A stretch of DNA of 64,000 nt from Limonium bicolor (taxonomy: Eukaryota; Streptophyta; Magnoliopsida; Caryophyllales; Plumbaginaceae), in contig CM041779.1 in assembly GCA_023374045.1 (NCBI GenBank), positions 268,098,131 to 268,162,130 on the forward strand, read 5' to 3'. This document shows, in pieces, positions 10,853 through 22,100 of this stretch; the first letter of the stretch is position 1; each line of letters opens with the position of its first letter. Below the pieces are notes generated by a model. The model saw only the letters and a list, made by a program, of their open reading frames with translations, was not told the origin of the DNA and did not search any database. A program made the translations under genes and the position numbers.

Positions 10853-12071
10853 CTAGGCGGGGCTGACCAGCTCCTCAAAAGTGACTCTCGAAGCAGCACA
10901 ATCAATGTGGGCACGGTGCGCAGCAAGCCAATCCATGCCCAGAATCACATCAAAATTTGTCATCTCCATCGGGATGAGGTTAGCACACAGAGTCCTATCT
11001 CTGACTAACACAGGACTATCTTTACAAACGGAATTCAGAAGCATAGAAGAGTCCTTAACTAATGGACTATGCACACATAACTCAACACCCAGAGGCACAA
11101 CAGGCAAACCGAGCTCACCCACTAACTCAGCAGAAATAAAAGAGTGGGTGGCTCCAGAGTCAAACAAACAGAAGACAGAACGAGAAGACAGCTGAAGAAT
11201 ACCTGTGACAACCCTGTCAGTCGATCGGTCTCTCTCTCCAGCCATCGTGTACACTCTGGCCTGGCCCTGGGGCTTCTTCTGCTCAGCCCGGTCTCGATCT
11301 CTGGACTCAGATACAGATCCTCCAACTCTACCTCCAGAGCTACCTCTGCTCCTCTCGGCCTGAGGGCAGTCAGCGATCCTATGCTCCAAGGATCCACACT
11401 TGAAGCAGGCTCCGGACTTCCTGTAGCAGTCCTGACCTCGGTGAAACTTGCTGCAGACCCGGCACTTCGGAGCGGGAGCTGACGAAGACGAACCATCTCT
11501 ATCTCTCAAACGGTCTTCAGGGCGGTCTCCAGCTCGGTCTCTAGTAGACTGCTTCTTCTGAGAAGCAAACTGATCCCTCCTGTCGCTCTCGTCGGACCTC
11601 TGCTTCCTCTTCTGGTCCTTCCCTTCAGACTGGCGGCCCCTCAAATCAGCCTCTACCAACAGGGCGACATCAGCAACGTCGCTGAAGGTCTTGTGATGCA
11701 GGGGCGTCACAGCAGAGCGAATATCCGGCCTCAATCCGCTCTCAAACTTCCTGGCCTTCCTATGCTCATCCGGCTCAGGTGCAAATTTAGACAGACTGAT
11801 GAATTTACGGACATACTCCTCCACGCTCATGTCCCGACCCTGGCGTAGTCGGTTATACTCCAGAATGCGCTGATCCTTATATACATCGGGGTAGAACTGT
11901 TTGTTGAACTCCACAGTGAACTGGTCCCACGTCCAAGGCTGTGGGAACTTCCCCATCACAGACCTCCACCACTCCGTGGCTTCAGCCTTGAAAAGGAAGG
12001 TGGCAAAGTCGACCTTCTGCTCCTCCGGAGCCCATGACTCGCAGCAAGTCCTCCACCTCTGACAGCCAATG
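10853..12071 (-). pseudogene. R2 gag C-terminal part and aspartic protease
   Basis: A 368-codon open frame (start near 11959) with homologous sequence extending up to the R3 insertion in another frame. It begins inside the retrotransposon Gag domain (WTWDQFTVEFNKQFYP, then RLRQGRDMSVEEYVRKF). A charged Arg/Asp/Ser-rich linker (110-160) follows, then the CCHC knuckle CFKCGSLEHRIADC (about 185-198). The protease has its catalytic DSGATHSF at about 267-274 and a GMDWL motif further on. A frameshift near 12035 separates it from the N-terminal Gag segment that precedes the R3 insertion. Confidence 0.9.
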
Positions 12072-12076
12072 ACTGG
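12072..12076 (+). repeat. Target-site duplication of R3 (left copy)
   Basis: ACTGG directly precedes the left R3 LTR and recurs at 30015-30019 directly after the right R3 LTR. Confidence 0.92.
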
Positions 12077-12820
12077 TGTGGAGGGTGATTTTTCGGTATG
12101 AGGGGGGTCTACCTAAATACGGTCTGACTAAAAAGCCTAGATCCTAGAAACTGCCATTCTGTGGAGGGTGAAAACCCGTTATTCTTGGCATCCCTCAAAT
12201 ACCTACTAAATCGTCCGTTTCCCAGAAAGCATGAAGGGGAGTGCAAGTGTGCACTACACCCGCTCTCGATGGGCTCCACGGACTTATGCCCTAAAGGCGG
12301 AAGTTGACTAGAGTCGCCCCTAGTTTGACCTAAGGAACTAGGAAGGGAGGAGAAGGGTTCTAGGAACCGTTAATTGACTCTGTGATTTGTTGCCTATGGA
12401 TAGGACTTATCTGATCAAGCCAGAGAATTTGTGTGGGTTCGTACTGGGTTACACCCCTTAGAAGTGGCAACGACCACGACTTCGGATTGGTGCCCGAGGA
12501 AACCTCGGTCTCCAATTGTCGGGATTGCCTTCTTTCAAAACCTTTTTGGAGAGATTCATTTAAAAGCCAAGGATAGGATTAGGACGAGGAGAGAGAAGAG
12601 AGTGGATGAGGTGAGCTTTTTTGTCAAGCTAGCACCCAGAAAAGGGATAGGTGAATTCGGATGAGTGTAGAATGAGAATTGGGAAAAGTCTGAGATTGAG
12701 TGAATAGACAAGACTTAGTGTCTGATGGTTTGAAGTTCGTAGGAGCCGAAGAAGGTTTGAGCGTTTTGAGAGATGTGAGAGCCACCGTAGAGGGGGAAGG
12801 GGTTTTTTGTTTGGAATGGG

Positions 12821-12884
12821 GTCGCACCCTAGGTGGGCTGCCTACGTACTCAACTCCCTGTTGAGATCAGACCTTACGTAGTTC
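12821..12884 (+). repeat. Conserved 64-bp hairpin block, copy 1
   Basis: It starts GTCGCACCCT and ends TACGTAGTTC. It contains nested inverted repeats: CTACGTA...TACGTAG outside and TCAAC...GTTGA inside. The same block is at 13157-13220, 19718-19781, 25601-25664 and 25937-25999. Confidence 0.8.
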
Positions 12885-13156
12885 ACGGTTTTAGGATTTT
12901 GGAATTTTGATGTTTGATGTGTGGGATGTTATAGTCTGTGAGACGCTCGGGTCTATGAGACGTTTGAAACCTTAAGATGTCAAAATCTATGAGACGCTCG
13001 GATCTGTGAGACACTCGGGTCTGTGAGATGCTCTGGTCTGTGATATTCGAATCATTGGGATAACAAAGTCTGTGAGACGCTCGGGTCTGTGAGACAATAC
13101 GGGGTTGTTTGGAGGTGAGATGGCTGAGTGAAAAATGGCATTTTGATTGATGTGGG

Positions 13157-13220
13157 GTCGCACCCTGTGTGGGTTGCCTACGTACTCAACTCCCTGTTGA
13201 GATCAGACCTTACGTAGTTC
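13157..13220 (+). repeat. Conserved 64-bp hairpin block, copy 2
   Basis: Second copy in the 3' LTR of R3. It differs from copy 1 by a few bases outside the stem sequences. Confidence 0.8.
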
Positions 13221-16200
13221 AGGATTTTTGGAGATGTTTGAAGTTTCGGGTTTGAGGGGGTAATCTGAGACGCTCGGGTCTATGGGACGTTTGAAACCTT
13301 GAGATGTGAAGTCTGTGAGACGCTCGAATCTGTGAGACGCTCGGGTCTGTGAGATGTTCGGGTCTGTGAGACATTCAAGTCATTGGAATGACAAAGTCTG
13401 TGAGACGCTCGGGTCTATGAGATATTTACAGTGTAGGAGAAATTGGACGGAATTGAAATCGAAGTTGAACCGGGGTTGAATGAATATTGATTCGAATTGG
13501 AATTGAAATGAATTTGGATTTGAATGAGTTTGGAATTGAATTGAATTTGGATTTGAAATTGAATTGGATTTGAATTTGAAATTGAATGAATTGGGTTCGA
13601 ATCGAATTTGGTTTGAATTGAGTTTGGGTTGGGTTTGGACTTGGGCCGGCTATGGGCTGGGCTGTGTATGGGTGTTGGGTCAAGTTGGGATGGGAAAATT
13701 TGGGCTAGAGAATAAAATTTACAAGAAGAAATCAGATTGGAGATGAGTTTGTTACTGAAAAAACGTTGGGATTTGTATTTACAAGATGATTATGAGAGAA
13801 AAATTCTGAATTTGAGGATGGAGGGCAAGAAGACGTGACGGTAACTAGATTTTGAATCAAAGGGTTTGAAGATCTGAAACGAGAATGAGGTTGTTAATCA
13901 CATATATACATATATTAGGTACATTTTAGGGTTTAGGGTGTTACCACCATGAGATAGGCCAATGGTCTATCAGGCCAGGGGAACACCCTCTATCCTAAAG
14001 GGGTCATTGTTTGCTTATAAATAAATGTGTGTGTTAGGGTTTAGGATATCACCACCACGAGATAGGCCAATGGTCTATCAGGCCAGGGGGACCCTCTATC
14101 CTAATGGCTTGGATCTAAGGACATAACTAGGGCTTAGAAATAGTCCAAAGTACAAGGAAATGAATTGAAGAATGCAATAAAGCTAGATATAGCATGTATA
14201 TGTACGGATGCAAACTCACATGATGAACAATAGGTCAAAACTGGTAACAGCAGCCATTCAAAAAAATCACATATGTTCATTGTTATTGAAACCGGCGATT
14301 GTTCTGATCTAATCCAAAATTTCAAGATACAAAGTCAAAAACTGAAACGTCAATCAATCCTAAACTAAATTACCGAAACTTCCGCACATTCATTTTTATC
14401 ATTTCCTTTTTTGTTTTGTTTTTTTTTATGTAATGCTGGAAATTGATGGTGATTAAGAACCCAAATGAACAGCAAACCAAGTCATGACGACCTCTCCTAC
14501 TTTCTACTTCTTATTATCCGTTGAAGTTCAAAGTCTAGCATCAAGTTAAACAAATCGGAAGCATCATAACAAGGTAAGACAAGGTTCAGCTACTCAGGTC
14601 TTTTTATTTCTTTTTACTCACACGTACTAACAGATGGACGTTCAGAAACAAACTAGAGCAACCGCAAAACAACAACGACCATCATACATCACCAGATGGC
14701 TTTTTACGATATTCAGCAGTCAAAACAAAGGCATGCTTTTCACAATATCCAACAGATTTCAACAGAACACTTTTAATATATTTGCCAAGCAAACTGAGGT
14801 TATTTAGGTACAGATCAAATACCAGAATGAAGGTTGCAGGCATAATCTGTAAAGAGAGACAAGAACACCACGACAAGCAACTACAAACTCATCAGATTAC
14901 CAAAAGTAAGCAATATTGGCAGTTTAGGAAGGATGGAAAAGATATAATTAGTATTGACTGAAGATGAACGGTATTAACAGGGAAACCCAGGTGGAGATCG
15001 TGTAAATCGGCCTCTGCATCTTGTAATGTAGATGCTTCTGTGAACAACTCAAATACATAAGGTTAGTCCAGAGACGGAAACGGATAATTCCTTGAGAACC
15101 AGGGCCTCAGATTAAATACTGGTGCATATGTACCAGTGAATATTGGTTCCACGGTGAACAAAAACTGAGATACCACTTCAGAAGAGGATGTGGATACTTC
15201 AAAAAGTTTTTGAACCAGAGAAACTAACTTCAGTCGGGTAGAGTTAAACAGACGCACCCAAAAAAGAATGAGCCACGGAATATGGTCTTAGAGACCGAAA
15301 CCAGGTAGAATAGAGTAGCTACTTGTCCTAAAATCAGAAGCGAATATTCGTAATCTTGACACTTTTCTATGAATCCCCGAAGCTCATAGGAGTTGGGCAT
15401 TCATTTGTGTGTATATGTATAGCCAAAACGCTCACGACAGGAATGAAGAAACCGATAACCAATATATATGTACAGAGGAGGGTGGAGTCGAAATGATCGA
15501 AACAGAAGAAAGCAAATGGACGGGGTTCGACATTGACACCGATGAGTCTCCGGCGAAGTCGAAGCTAGACATGCCATCTTCCTTTGAGGTTTCATTTGGC
15601 AAATTAATACAGAGAATAATATAGTAACCATGAGTGAAAAGAAACAAAAAATTTGAGGATTATCCTCAAAACTGGTAAGCAAAGTATAGGGACGAAAGGT
15701 TGAGCGCAAACAGATTTTGAAAAATACAGAGGAAGGGGTGGAGAATCGGCATGAACATCGGAAAAAGGCTTCCGGAAATGCCATACTCCTTCTCGTTTAA
15801 ACATCACCGAACCGGATCCTTTGGCATGAACTTAAACGAAGAACAAACAGAGAAGATGGAGAGGGTCGGGAGTGTGTAGAAAATCGAGTTTAGAAAGCAA
15901 CGAGAGATGAATACCACTTACTTCGCGTCTGGTAGTAACGAAAACGATAGGGTAGGTAAATGACGAGAGGCAGACAAGGTTTTTGGCGTGGGAACGGTGG
16001 TGGCGATGGAGTTCGGTGGCGGAAATTTTTCTGGGGCTGAGTACTGGGGCGATTCGACTGAGAAAGATGATGGCGGAAGGTACGAGGTTGATGGTGGAAG
16101 TCGTGGGTGTGACGAAAAAAGTGGATTAGAAGAATTGAAGATAGAATAATATGTTGTCGACTGTTGGGATCCAATGGAATCATCTCTACAGTGTTGTTCT

Positions 16201-16383
16201 TTTATAAACAAATCTAGGGTTTTTTAGACTAGGTCAATTGGGTTTTTATTTGGACTAACTTAACAAGAATGGGCCTTATTTTGGATATGGGGTAGGAAAA
16301 ATTGGATCCAAGAGAGTCAGGCCTCATTGGTTGGTCTGTTGGGTGAAAAAGAATAAATAAAAAAAAACAGGGCAATGGCAATA

Positions 16384-16446
16384 CCAAGTATCGAACCCTC
16401 AACCACACCCTTTCTTCCCATCAACATCCACCGGCTGTGCTAAGAC
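16384..16446 (-). other. tRNA-like Pol III box pair in the R3 LTR (first)
   Basis: On the minus strand an A box (TAGCACAGCCGG, at 16431-16442) fits the consensus at every fixed position. A B box (GGTTCGATACT, at 16387-16397) follows at normal tRNA spacing. No good acceptor stem is seen, so this looks like a SINE head or tRNA-derived promoter. The other LTR carries the same sequence at about 29152-29216. Confidence 0.5.
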
Positions 16447-16529
16447 AGCATCCATAATACTTACACGAGGATTAGCACTTAAGTTCTAACCGAAGCCAGG
16501 AGAAAAATGAAGTGCACTAGCGCCCATAC

Positions 16530-16595
16530 CAAGATTCAAACATGATACCTGTTGATTCACAAGTAAATACTCTAACCGGGTGAGCTATGCCAGAA
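16530..16595 (-). other. tRNA-like Pol III box pair in the R3 LTR (second)
   Basis: On the minus strand a near-consensus A box (TAGCTCACCCGG, 16576-16587) and a weaker B box (TGTTTGAATCT, 16532-16542) occur with the same spacing as in the neighbouring unit about 145 bp away. It is repeated in the other LTR at about 29300-29365. Confidence 0.45.
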
Positions 16596-17248
16596 TGCAA
16601 TATATACATGCAAGAAACAAACTAAAGTTTGTATTCGAATCAGGTGACGTTTCTAAAAATGCTATTGCTCTAAATGGAAATGTACAGTGAAATGAATAAG
16701 TTTAATCCAACAAAATGAAATGTTTCTTTCCTATGAGTCGTGAAATTATGGAATGTAGATGATAAAACTACAAAACAAAAATGAAATATAAAATAACGAA
16801 ATACCATAATAATGAGTACATAAAATAATGAAATAGTACTAATATGATGGAAGTGAAAATACAAGTGAAAAGAGTGGAACACGGATTGGATATGTACGAG
16901 TGATGGAAAAATAAGATATAATATACAAGTAATAAAATAGCATAAAATAAGAACAATATGAAACAAAATGGGAAAAACAAAATAAGCAAAGACAAAGTGA
17001 AAATGGTAAAATAAGTAAATAGACAACAGGGACGGGTTTAAAACCGGATGATTGTTGAAAATTTTTGGAAACCGTTGTATTTATTTCTGAAATGCTTTGA
17101 GAAAATGATTTAAGAATTTTATCATAAAATGATGGTTTCGTTTTGGCATGCACGTTGATACGTTTTGAGAAAGAAAGGCGACGACCCCTCTTATTTTATT
17201 CATTATTTCAGAATTTGCTTTATGGGGTGAGAATTTTTGGTGTCTACA

Positions 17249-17262
17249 GATGGCTCCCCTTG
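17249..17262 (-). other. R3 polypurine tract
   Basis: Immediately upstream (minus sense) of the 3' LTR start TGTAGACACC, the minus strand carries AAGGGGAGCC. This is the expected position and composition of the plus-strand primer. Confidence 0.65.
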
Positions 17263-17386
17263 ATTCAATTCTGCAAACCCTTGCATAATTGGATCAAGGT
17301 TGAGAAGGCGCCAAAAATTCTCACTGCGGTTTATGATTTGTTTTATTATGGGATGCGATCGTGAGTGTATGAATGTGATTGAAAGT

Positions 17387-17640
17387 ACGAGGACTTATGA
17401 CGAGCCTCAGTTAGACCTCTTGACATCTAACTATAGGACTTATGACGAGCCTATAATGCAATTGAAAGTACGAGGACTTATGACGAGCCTCAACTAGACC
17501 TCTTGATATCTAGCCATAGGACTTATGACGAGCCTATGATACTAACAATTAGATTGTTTAGGGTGCACGAGGGCTTAGGAGTGGCTCAACTGGACCTCTT
17601 GATATCCAGTCCTAGGGCTTATGACGAGCCTAGAATGCAA
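17387..17640. repeat. ~85-bp tandem repeat with GGACTTATGACGAGCCT
   Basis: Three diverged units, each with two copies of a GGACTTATGACGAGCCT-like string and a TAGACCTCTTGATATCTA-like spacer. It borders the 50-bp array and lies in the 3' untranslated region of R3. Confidence 0.8.
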
Positions 17641-17644
17641 ATTT

Positions 17645-19122
17645 GGTACCATACTAGTAGCGCAATCGCTGTCTAGCAGGTGTAAAACGAAAGACAACCG
17701 TACTAGTAGCGCAATAGCTGTCTAGCAGGTGTAAAACGAAAAATTCGACCGCACTAGTAGCGCAATAGCTGTCTAGCGGGTGTAAAACGAAAAGGCGACC
17801 GTACTAGTAGCGCAATAGCTGTCTAGCAGGTGTAAAACGAAAGGCGACCGTACTAGTAGCGCAATAGCTGTCTAGCAGGTGTAAAACGAAAATTCGACCG
17901 CACTAGTAGCGCAATAGCTGTCTAGCGGGTGTAAAATGAAAGGCGACCGTACTAGTAGCGCAATAGCTGTCTAGCAGGTGTAAAACGAAAGGCGACCGTA
18001 CTAGTAGCGCAATAGCTGTCTAGCAGGTGTAAAACGAAAAATTCGACCGCACTAGTAGCGCAATAGCTGTCTAGCGGGTGTAAAATGAAAGGCGACCGTA
18101 CTAGTAGCGCAATAGCTGTCTAGCAGGTGTAAAACGAAAAATCGACCGCACTAGTAGCGCAATAGCTGTCTAGCGGGTGTAAAATGAAAGGCGACCGTAC
18201 TAGTAGCGCAATAGCTGTCTAGCAGGTGTAAAACGAAAAATTCGACCGCACTAGTAGCGCAATAGCTGTCTAGCAGGTGTAAAATGAAAAGAAATCGACC
18301 GCACTAGTAGCGCAATAGCTGTCTAGCGGGTGTAAAACGAAAAGTCGACCGCACTAGTAGCGCAATAGCTGCCTAGGGGTGTAAAACAAAGGCGACCGTA
18401 CTAGTAGCGCAATAGCTGTCTAGCAGGTGTAAAATGAAGCGACCGCACTAGTAGCGCAATAGCTGTCTAGCAGGTGTAAAATGAAAAGCGACCGCACTAG
18501 TAGCGCAATAGCTGTCTAGCAGGTGTAAAACGAAAGGCGACCGTACTAGTAGCGCAATAGCTGTCTAGCAGGTGTAAAATGAAAGTCGACCGCACTAGTA
18601 GCGCAATAGCTGTCTAGCGGGTGTAAAACGAAAAGTCGACCGCACTAGTAGCGCAATAGCTGTCTAGCGGGTGTAAAACGAAAGGCGACCGTACTAGTAG
18701 CGCAATAGCTGTCTAGCAGGTGTAAAATGAAAAATCGACCGCACTAGTAGCGCAATAGCTGTCTAGCAGGTGTAAAACGAAAGGCGACCGTACTAGTAGC
18801 GCAATAGCTGTCTAGCAGTGTGTAAAACGAAAAATTCGACCGCACTAGTAGCGCAATAGCTGTCTAGGGTGTAAAATGAAAGGCGACCGTACTAGTAGCG
18901 CAATAGCTGTCTAGCAGGTGTAAAACGAAAGGCGACCGTACTAGTAGCGCAATAGCTGTCTAGCAGGTGTAAAACGAAAATTCGACCGCACTAGTAGCGC
19001 AATAGCTGTCTAGCGGGTGTAAAATGAAAGGCGACCGTACTAGTAGCGCAATAGCTGTCTAGCAGGTGTAAAATGAAAAATTCGACCGCACTAGTAGCGC
19101 AATAGCTGTCTAGCGGGTGTGA
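17645..19122. repeat. ~50-bp tandem array, about 30 copies
   Basis: Each unit contains ACTAGTAGCGCAATAGCTG, then TCTAGC[A/G]GGTGTAAAA and a short variable joint of 5-12 bases (GAAAGGCGACCG or AAAATTCGACCG types). I count about 30 occurrences of the core between 17651 and 19091, a mean period near 50 bp. Two main unit types alternate in places (GTACTAG with AGCAGG; GCACTAG with AGCGGG), which suggests a higher-order ~100-150-bp repeat. Its position beside the 3' LTR of a Tat/Ogre-type element matches the documented origin of some plant satellites. The variable joints are too short and too regular to be CRISPR spacers. Confidence 0.95.
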
Positions 19123-22100
19123 AGATGCATTAGATAGTGAGCAAATTTTGTGGGTATATGCAGATGATATGTGATGTGAGGTGATTAACCGATGTATTAA
19201 TTGAATCAAACTCCCTATTTGTGGATGTAGATTTTGTGTGAGCTGATGGTTCCACAGTTGCTTCAAAACTTTGAGATGACTTTGGCATGTATTGGTGGCT
19301 CTAGCATGCATTGGTTGCTCCTGTTTGCACTGATTTCTCCGGTATGCAATGATGGCTCCGGTGTGTGTTGATGGCTCCGGTATGCAGTGGTCGCTCCGGG
19401 TTACGCCGATGGCTCTGGTATGCACTGATGGCTCTGGTGTGGCCAACGGTCCGGGGTGGTTGGTGGGTTTTGATATGGCAGTGAACTTGAGAATGGTCGA
19501 TGGTCTTGATGCGGTTGTTGAAGTTCGAGGTGACTGATCGGTTGGCTCCATCTGATGGATTTGCTGTGGGTGGACTTGTTATCATTCTGAATAACCAAAC
19601 ATGGTTGGATGTCTTCGGTGTAGTTCTGATCATGGCTCCGGGATGGCTCCGTCATGATTCTGGGATGCTCTGTTTGATGATAGCGAGGAGTGAAAGGGGA
19701 TTGTCGCCTTCGAGGTGGTCGCACCCTTGGCGGGCTGCCTACGTACTCAATTCTGTATTGAGATCAGACCATACGTAGTTCGAAACTTTGTAGGCAAGGC
19801 CCTGGTGACGAAATGGCTCCGTTTGAGGTGGCTCTCATATTGTTCTCATACTATTGGGATGGCCACTGTGTAGCTTTAGGGATGGTCTCAAAGTTTTGAG
19901 GATGGCTCTCGCATGGCTCCAGATTGGATTTAGAAGCGGTGTCGATAGGGATTGAGTATGGCAGTGGATGGCTCCGAGATGGTCTTCGTGTGGCTCCGGA
20001 TAGCTCTTGAATGGTTCGATGTAGCTCGGTGATAGCCCGGGATGGCTCCGAAGAGGCAAGATATAGCTCGATGATGGCTCGGGATGGCTCTGGTTGACAT
20101 CAAAAGTTATGCTTCAACAACTGCAACTGAAGTCGACTTTCAGCGAGACTAGGTGGAGTTCTTACCAGTCGGATGTTGAAAATGAAGTGGTTATGATGCA
20201 TGCAAATACTAAATGCAAGAAGAGATGCAAAATGCATGTGCAGTTTTTCGAGAGAAGGTACGGTCCTATCTCTATTAATATGAGGCTTACGAATATAAGA
20301 CATCTTCGGTTCGATCTCGAGTGATTGTTGAGCTCGAAGGCGTGAATCACTTTCCTCTCATGGAGGGATGTGGGTCAATCTCTCGTGAGTATGGTCGTGT
20401 GTGATAATGATGTGATGATACTCTCGATGCTCGGAGCAGTATTTTCCTTAGAATTCCTTTTTGAGGTTCTGGACTTTCCAATCCTCACAAATTCCTCAAT
20501 TGCAATGGGGTTAGCTGTTTATGATTTGGTGCTTCGATCAAAGAGTCACTCGCACTCGAAAGACCTTGTGGGGTAAGGTCACACTCTTCCACTCATGGTC
20601 CCTTTGGGATGACGGGACATGTTGATAACAAGTATGAAGCTTATGATTCATGTTTCAGATCCGATACTTTTCAGTTAACGCTCATCAACTAACGAGTCAG
20701 AGGTCTTTTATTGGGTTATAACGGGGCTGAGGGGTGTGATGTGTGTCACATGGGACTGGAGGATTTATTTAGGAGTTGTGGAGCTTTTGTGCAATAGAGA
20801 ATATGTTTACCTTCGCCATGGGGTGGAATGATTAGACGGGCTTTGATAACCCCTTATCGGTTTCTTCGGGACATCATTGGTCCTTTTGGTTTGGATTTCT
20901 CCTTCTTGCCTCTTCTGGCGTGCGATTTGAACTTTCTTCTCATTTTTGTGTTTTTGAAATTGCATTTGGCTCATCAACTTCCTCAAGCATTTTTTGCTTT
21001 GCATTTTGGCTTTCAGCTTCAAAGTTGCATTGACTTATCGATCTACTTGAACATTTTCAGCTTTCTTTTAGGTGTTTGGCCTTGGAGTTGCATTGACTCA
21101 CTGATTTCTTTGAACATTTCATTGTTTTTGTGGAAGATGGTGGGGAGGGACCATGGCTCCGGCTCCTTTGAGATCCTCTATTGCAAGGGCAGGTAAGTAT
21201 ATGTACGTGGGTTGGCATGTTGTGGAGTTTCTGAAGAAAGAGTTTTTCATGAAAGGCTCAGCGGGGCTCACTAAGGGGTTATGTAAAGGGCAGTCAAAGC
21301 TTTTTGGTTTTGTGGGGATTTTTATTCCTAAGTGCCTCGTCATCCTCATTAGTCGATAATTGTTTTCTTACTATTCTCGGATCTTTGCATGAATCACAGT
21401 TCGTATCCTGTTTATCGACATTGATCTCGCTATGAATTGTGCCTCTCCATGTGTTGAAGGAAAACACAAGTCGCTCGTGGTTTTACCTCTGTGGACTCGC
21501 TCTATCTTTCCTCATCACTCATTGGATTGTCCAAAACACTCATTTGAAATTCAAAGGAAAATACCGCTCTTCGCACACTACTCACTTGGTTTGTGGTGCT
21601 GATTTTGATTGGACCCTTGTACTCATTGACGGGTCGAGAGTTAAGTGGTTCATGCACTCTGTTCAATCAATCTCTCGTGATTTTCCCGAAGATGTTGTTT
21701 CGATATGGGAGTATGCAAATACAATTATCTACCATGATATGTTGTGGTAATATGGAATAACTACGTATAGGATGCATGAAATATTGACAATGAAAATGTA
21801 TTGAATTTTGGATTTTGGTTGAATGTTTTGTTTTGGATGCAATGCATGAATGGTAAGATTACACCTAGTCTCGCTTGAGTCGGTTCCCGTTGATAGTCCA
21901 TGAAGCTCATCCTGTCACGATTGGCCCTGAAGATGATCTATGTGAGAGAAGTTGTTAGGTGTGATGTGAGAGAGCGGTGTTTCAGAAAGACATTCGGTTG
22001 ATGATTGGCTTCTGGAGTTTTTGGACTTTTAGGGAGTGACCACTCCCGCATGGTGGTCCCATGATATGACAGTGACTGCATTTTTGGGATTTTTGAAGGC

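Larger units (their letters stand above)
12077..17248 (-). repeat. R3 3' LTR
   Basis: 5172 bp, collinear with 24852-30014. Contents in plus-strand order: a duplicated copy of the LTR/primer-site border (12153-12170); two copies of the conserved 64-bp hairpin block; repeated GTGAGACGCTCGG motifs (12940-13430); a GAATTGGATTT-like low-complexity stretch (13480-13625); a pair of ~70-bp direct repeats (13927-14000 and 14036-14104); two tRNA-like box pairs on the minus strand (16387-16442 and 16532-16587); and an A/T-rich end. No coding gene is recognised, although an unexplained minus-strand open frame lies at 15918-16211. Confidence 0.9.

Noticed and set aside
8281..11959. A functional gag-pol gene in R2
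   Set aside because: Stops at 8281 and 10084, several lesions between 10588 and 10852, a frameshift near 12035 and the R3 insertion in gag make expression of a complete polyprotein impossible.
13920..14042. Telomere-like TTTAGGG units
   Set aside because: Only two adjacent units and isolated single copies occur, in both R3 LTRs. This is not a telomeric array.
16670..17153. Phe/Tyr/Ile-rich minus-strand frames resembling membrane proteins
   Set aside because: They arise from AT-rich LTR sequence; they occur in both LTRs with frame changes and show no domain or codon bias.
17645..19122. Regular direct repeats resembling a CRISPR array
   Set aside because: The joints between repeats are short (5-12 bases), of only a few types and not unique spacers; there are no cas genes and the sequence is plant nuclear. 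It is a tandem repeat in a retrotransposon.
19301..19724. His/Pro/Ser-rich minus-strand frames in the R3 interior
   Set aside because: They are produced by the GGCTCCGG-type short repeats, with several overlapping frames open at once.
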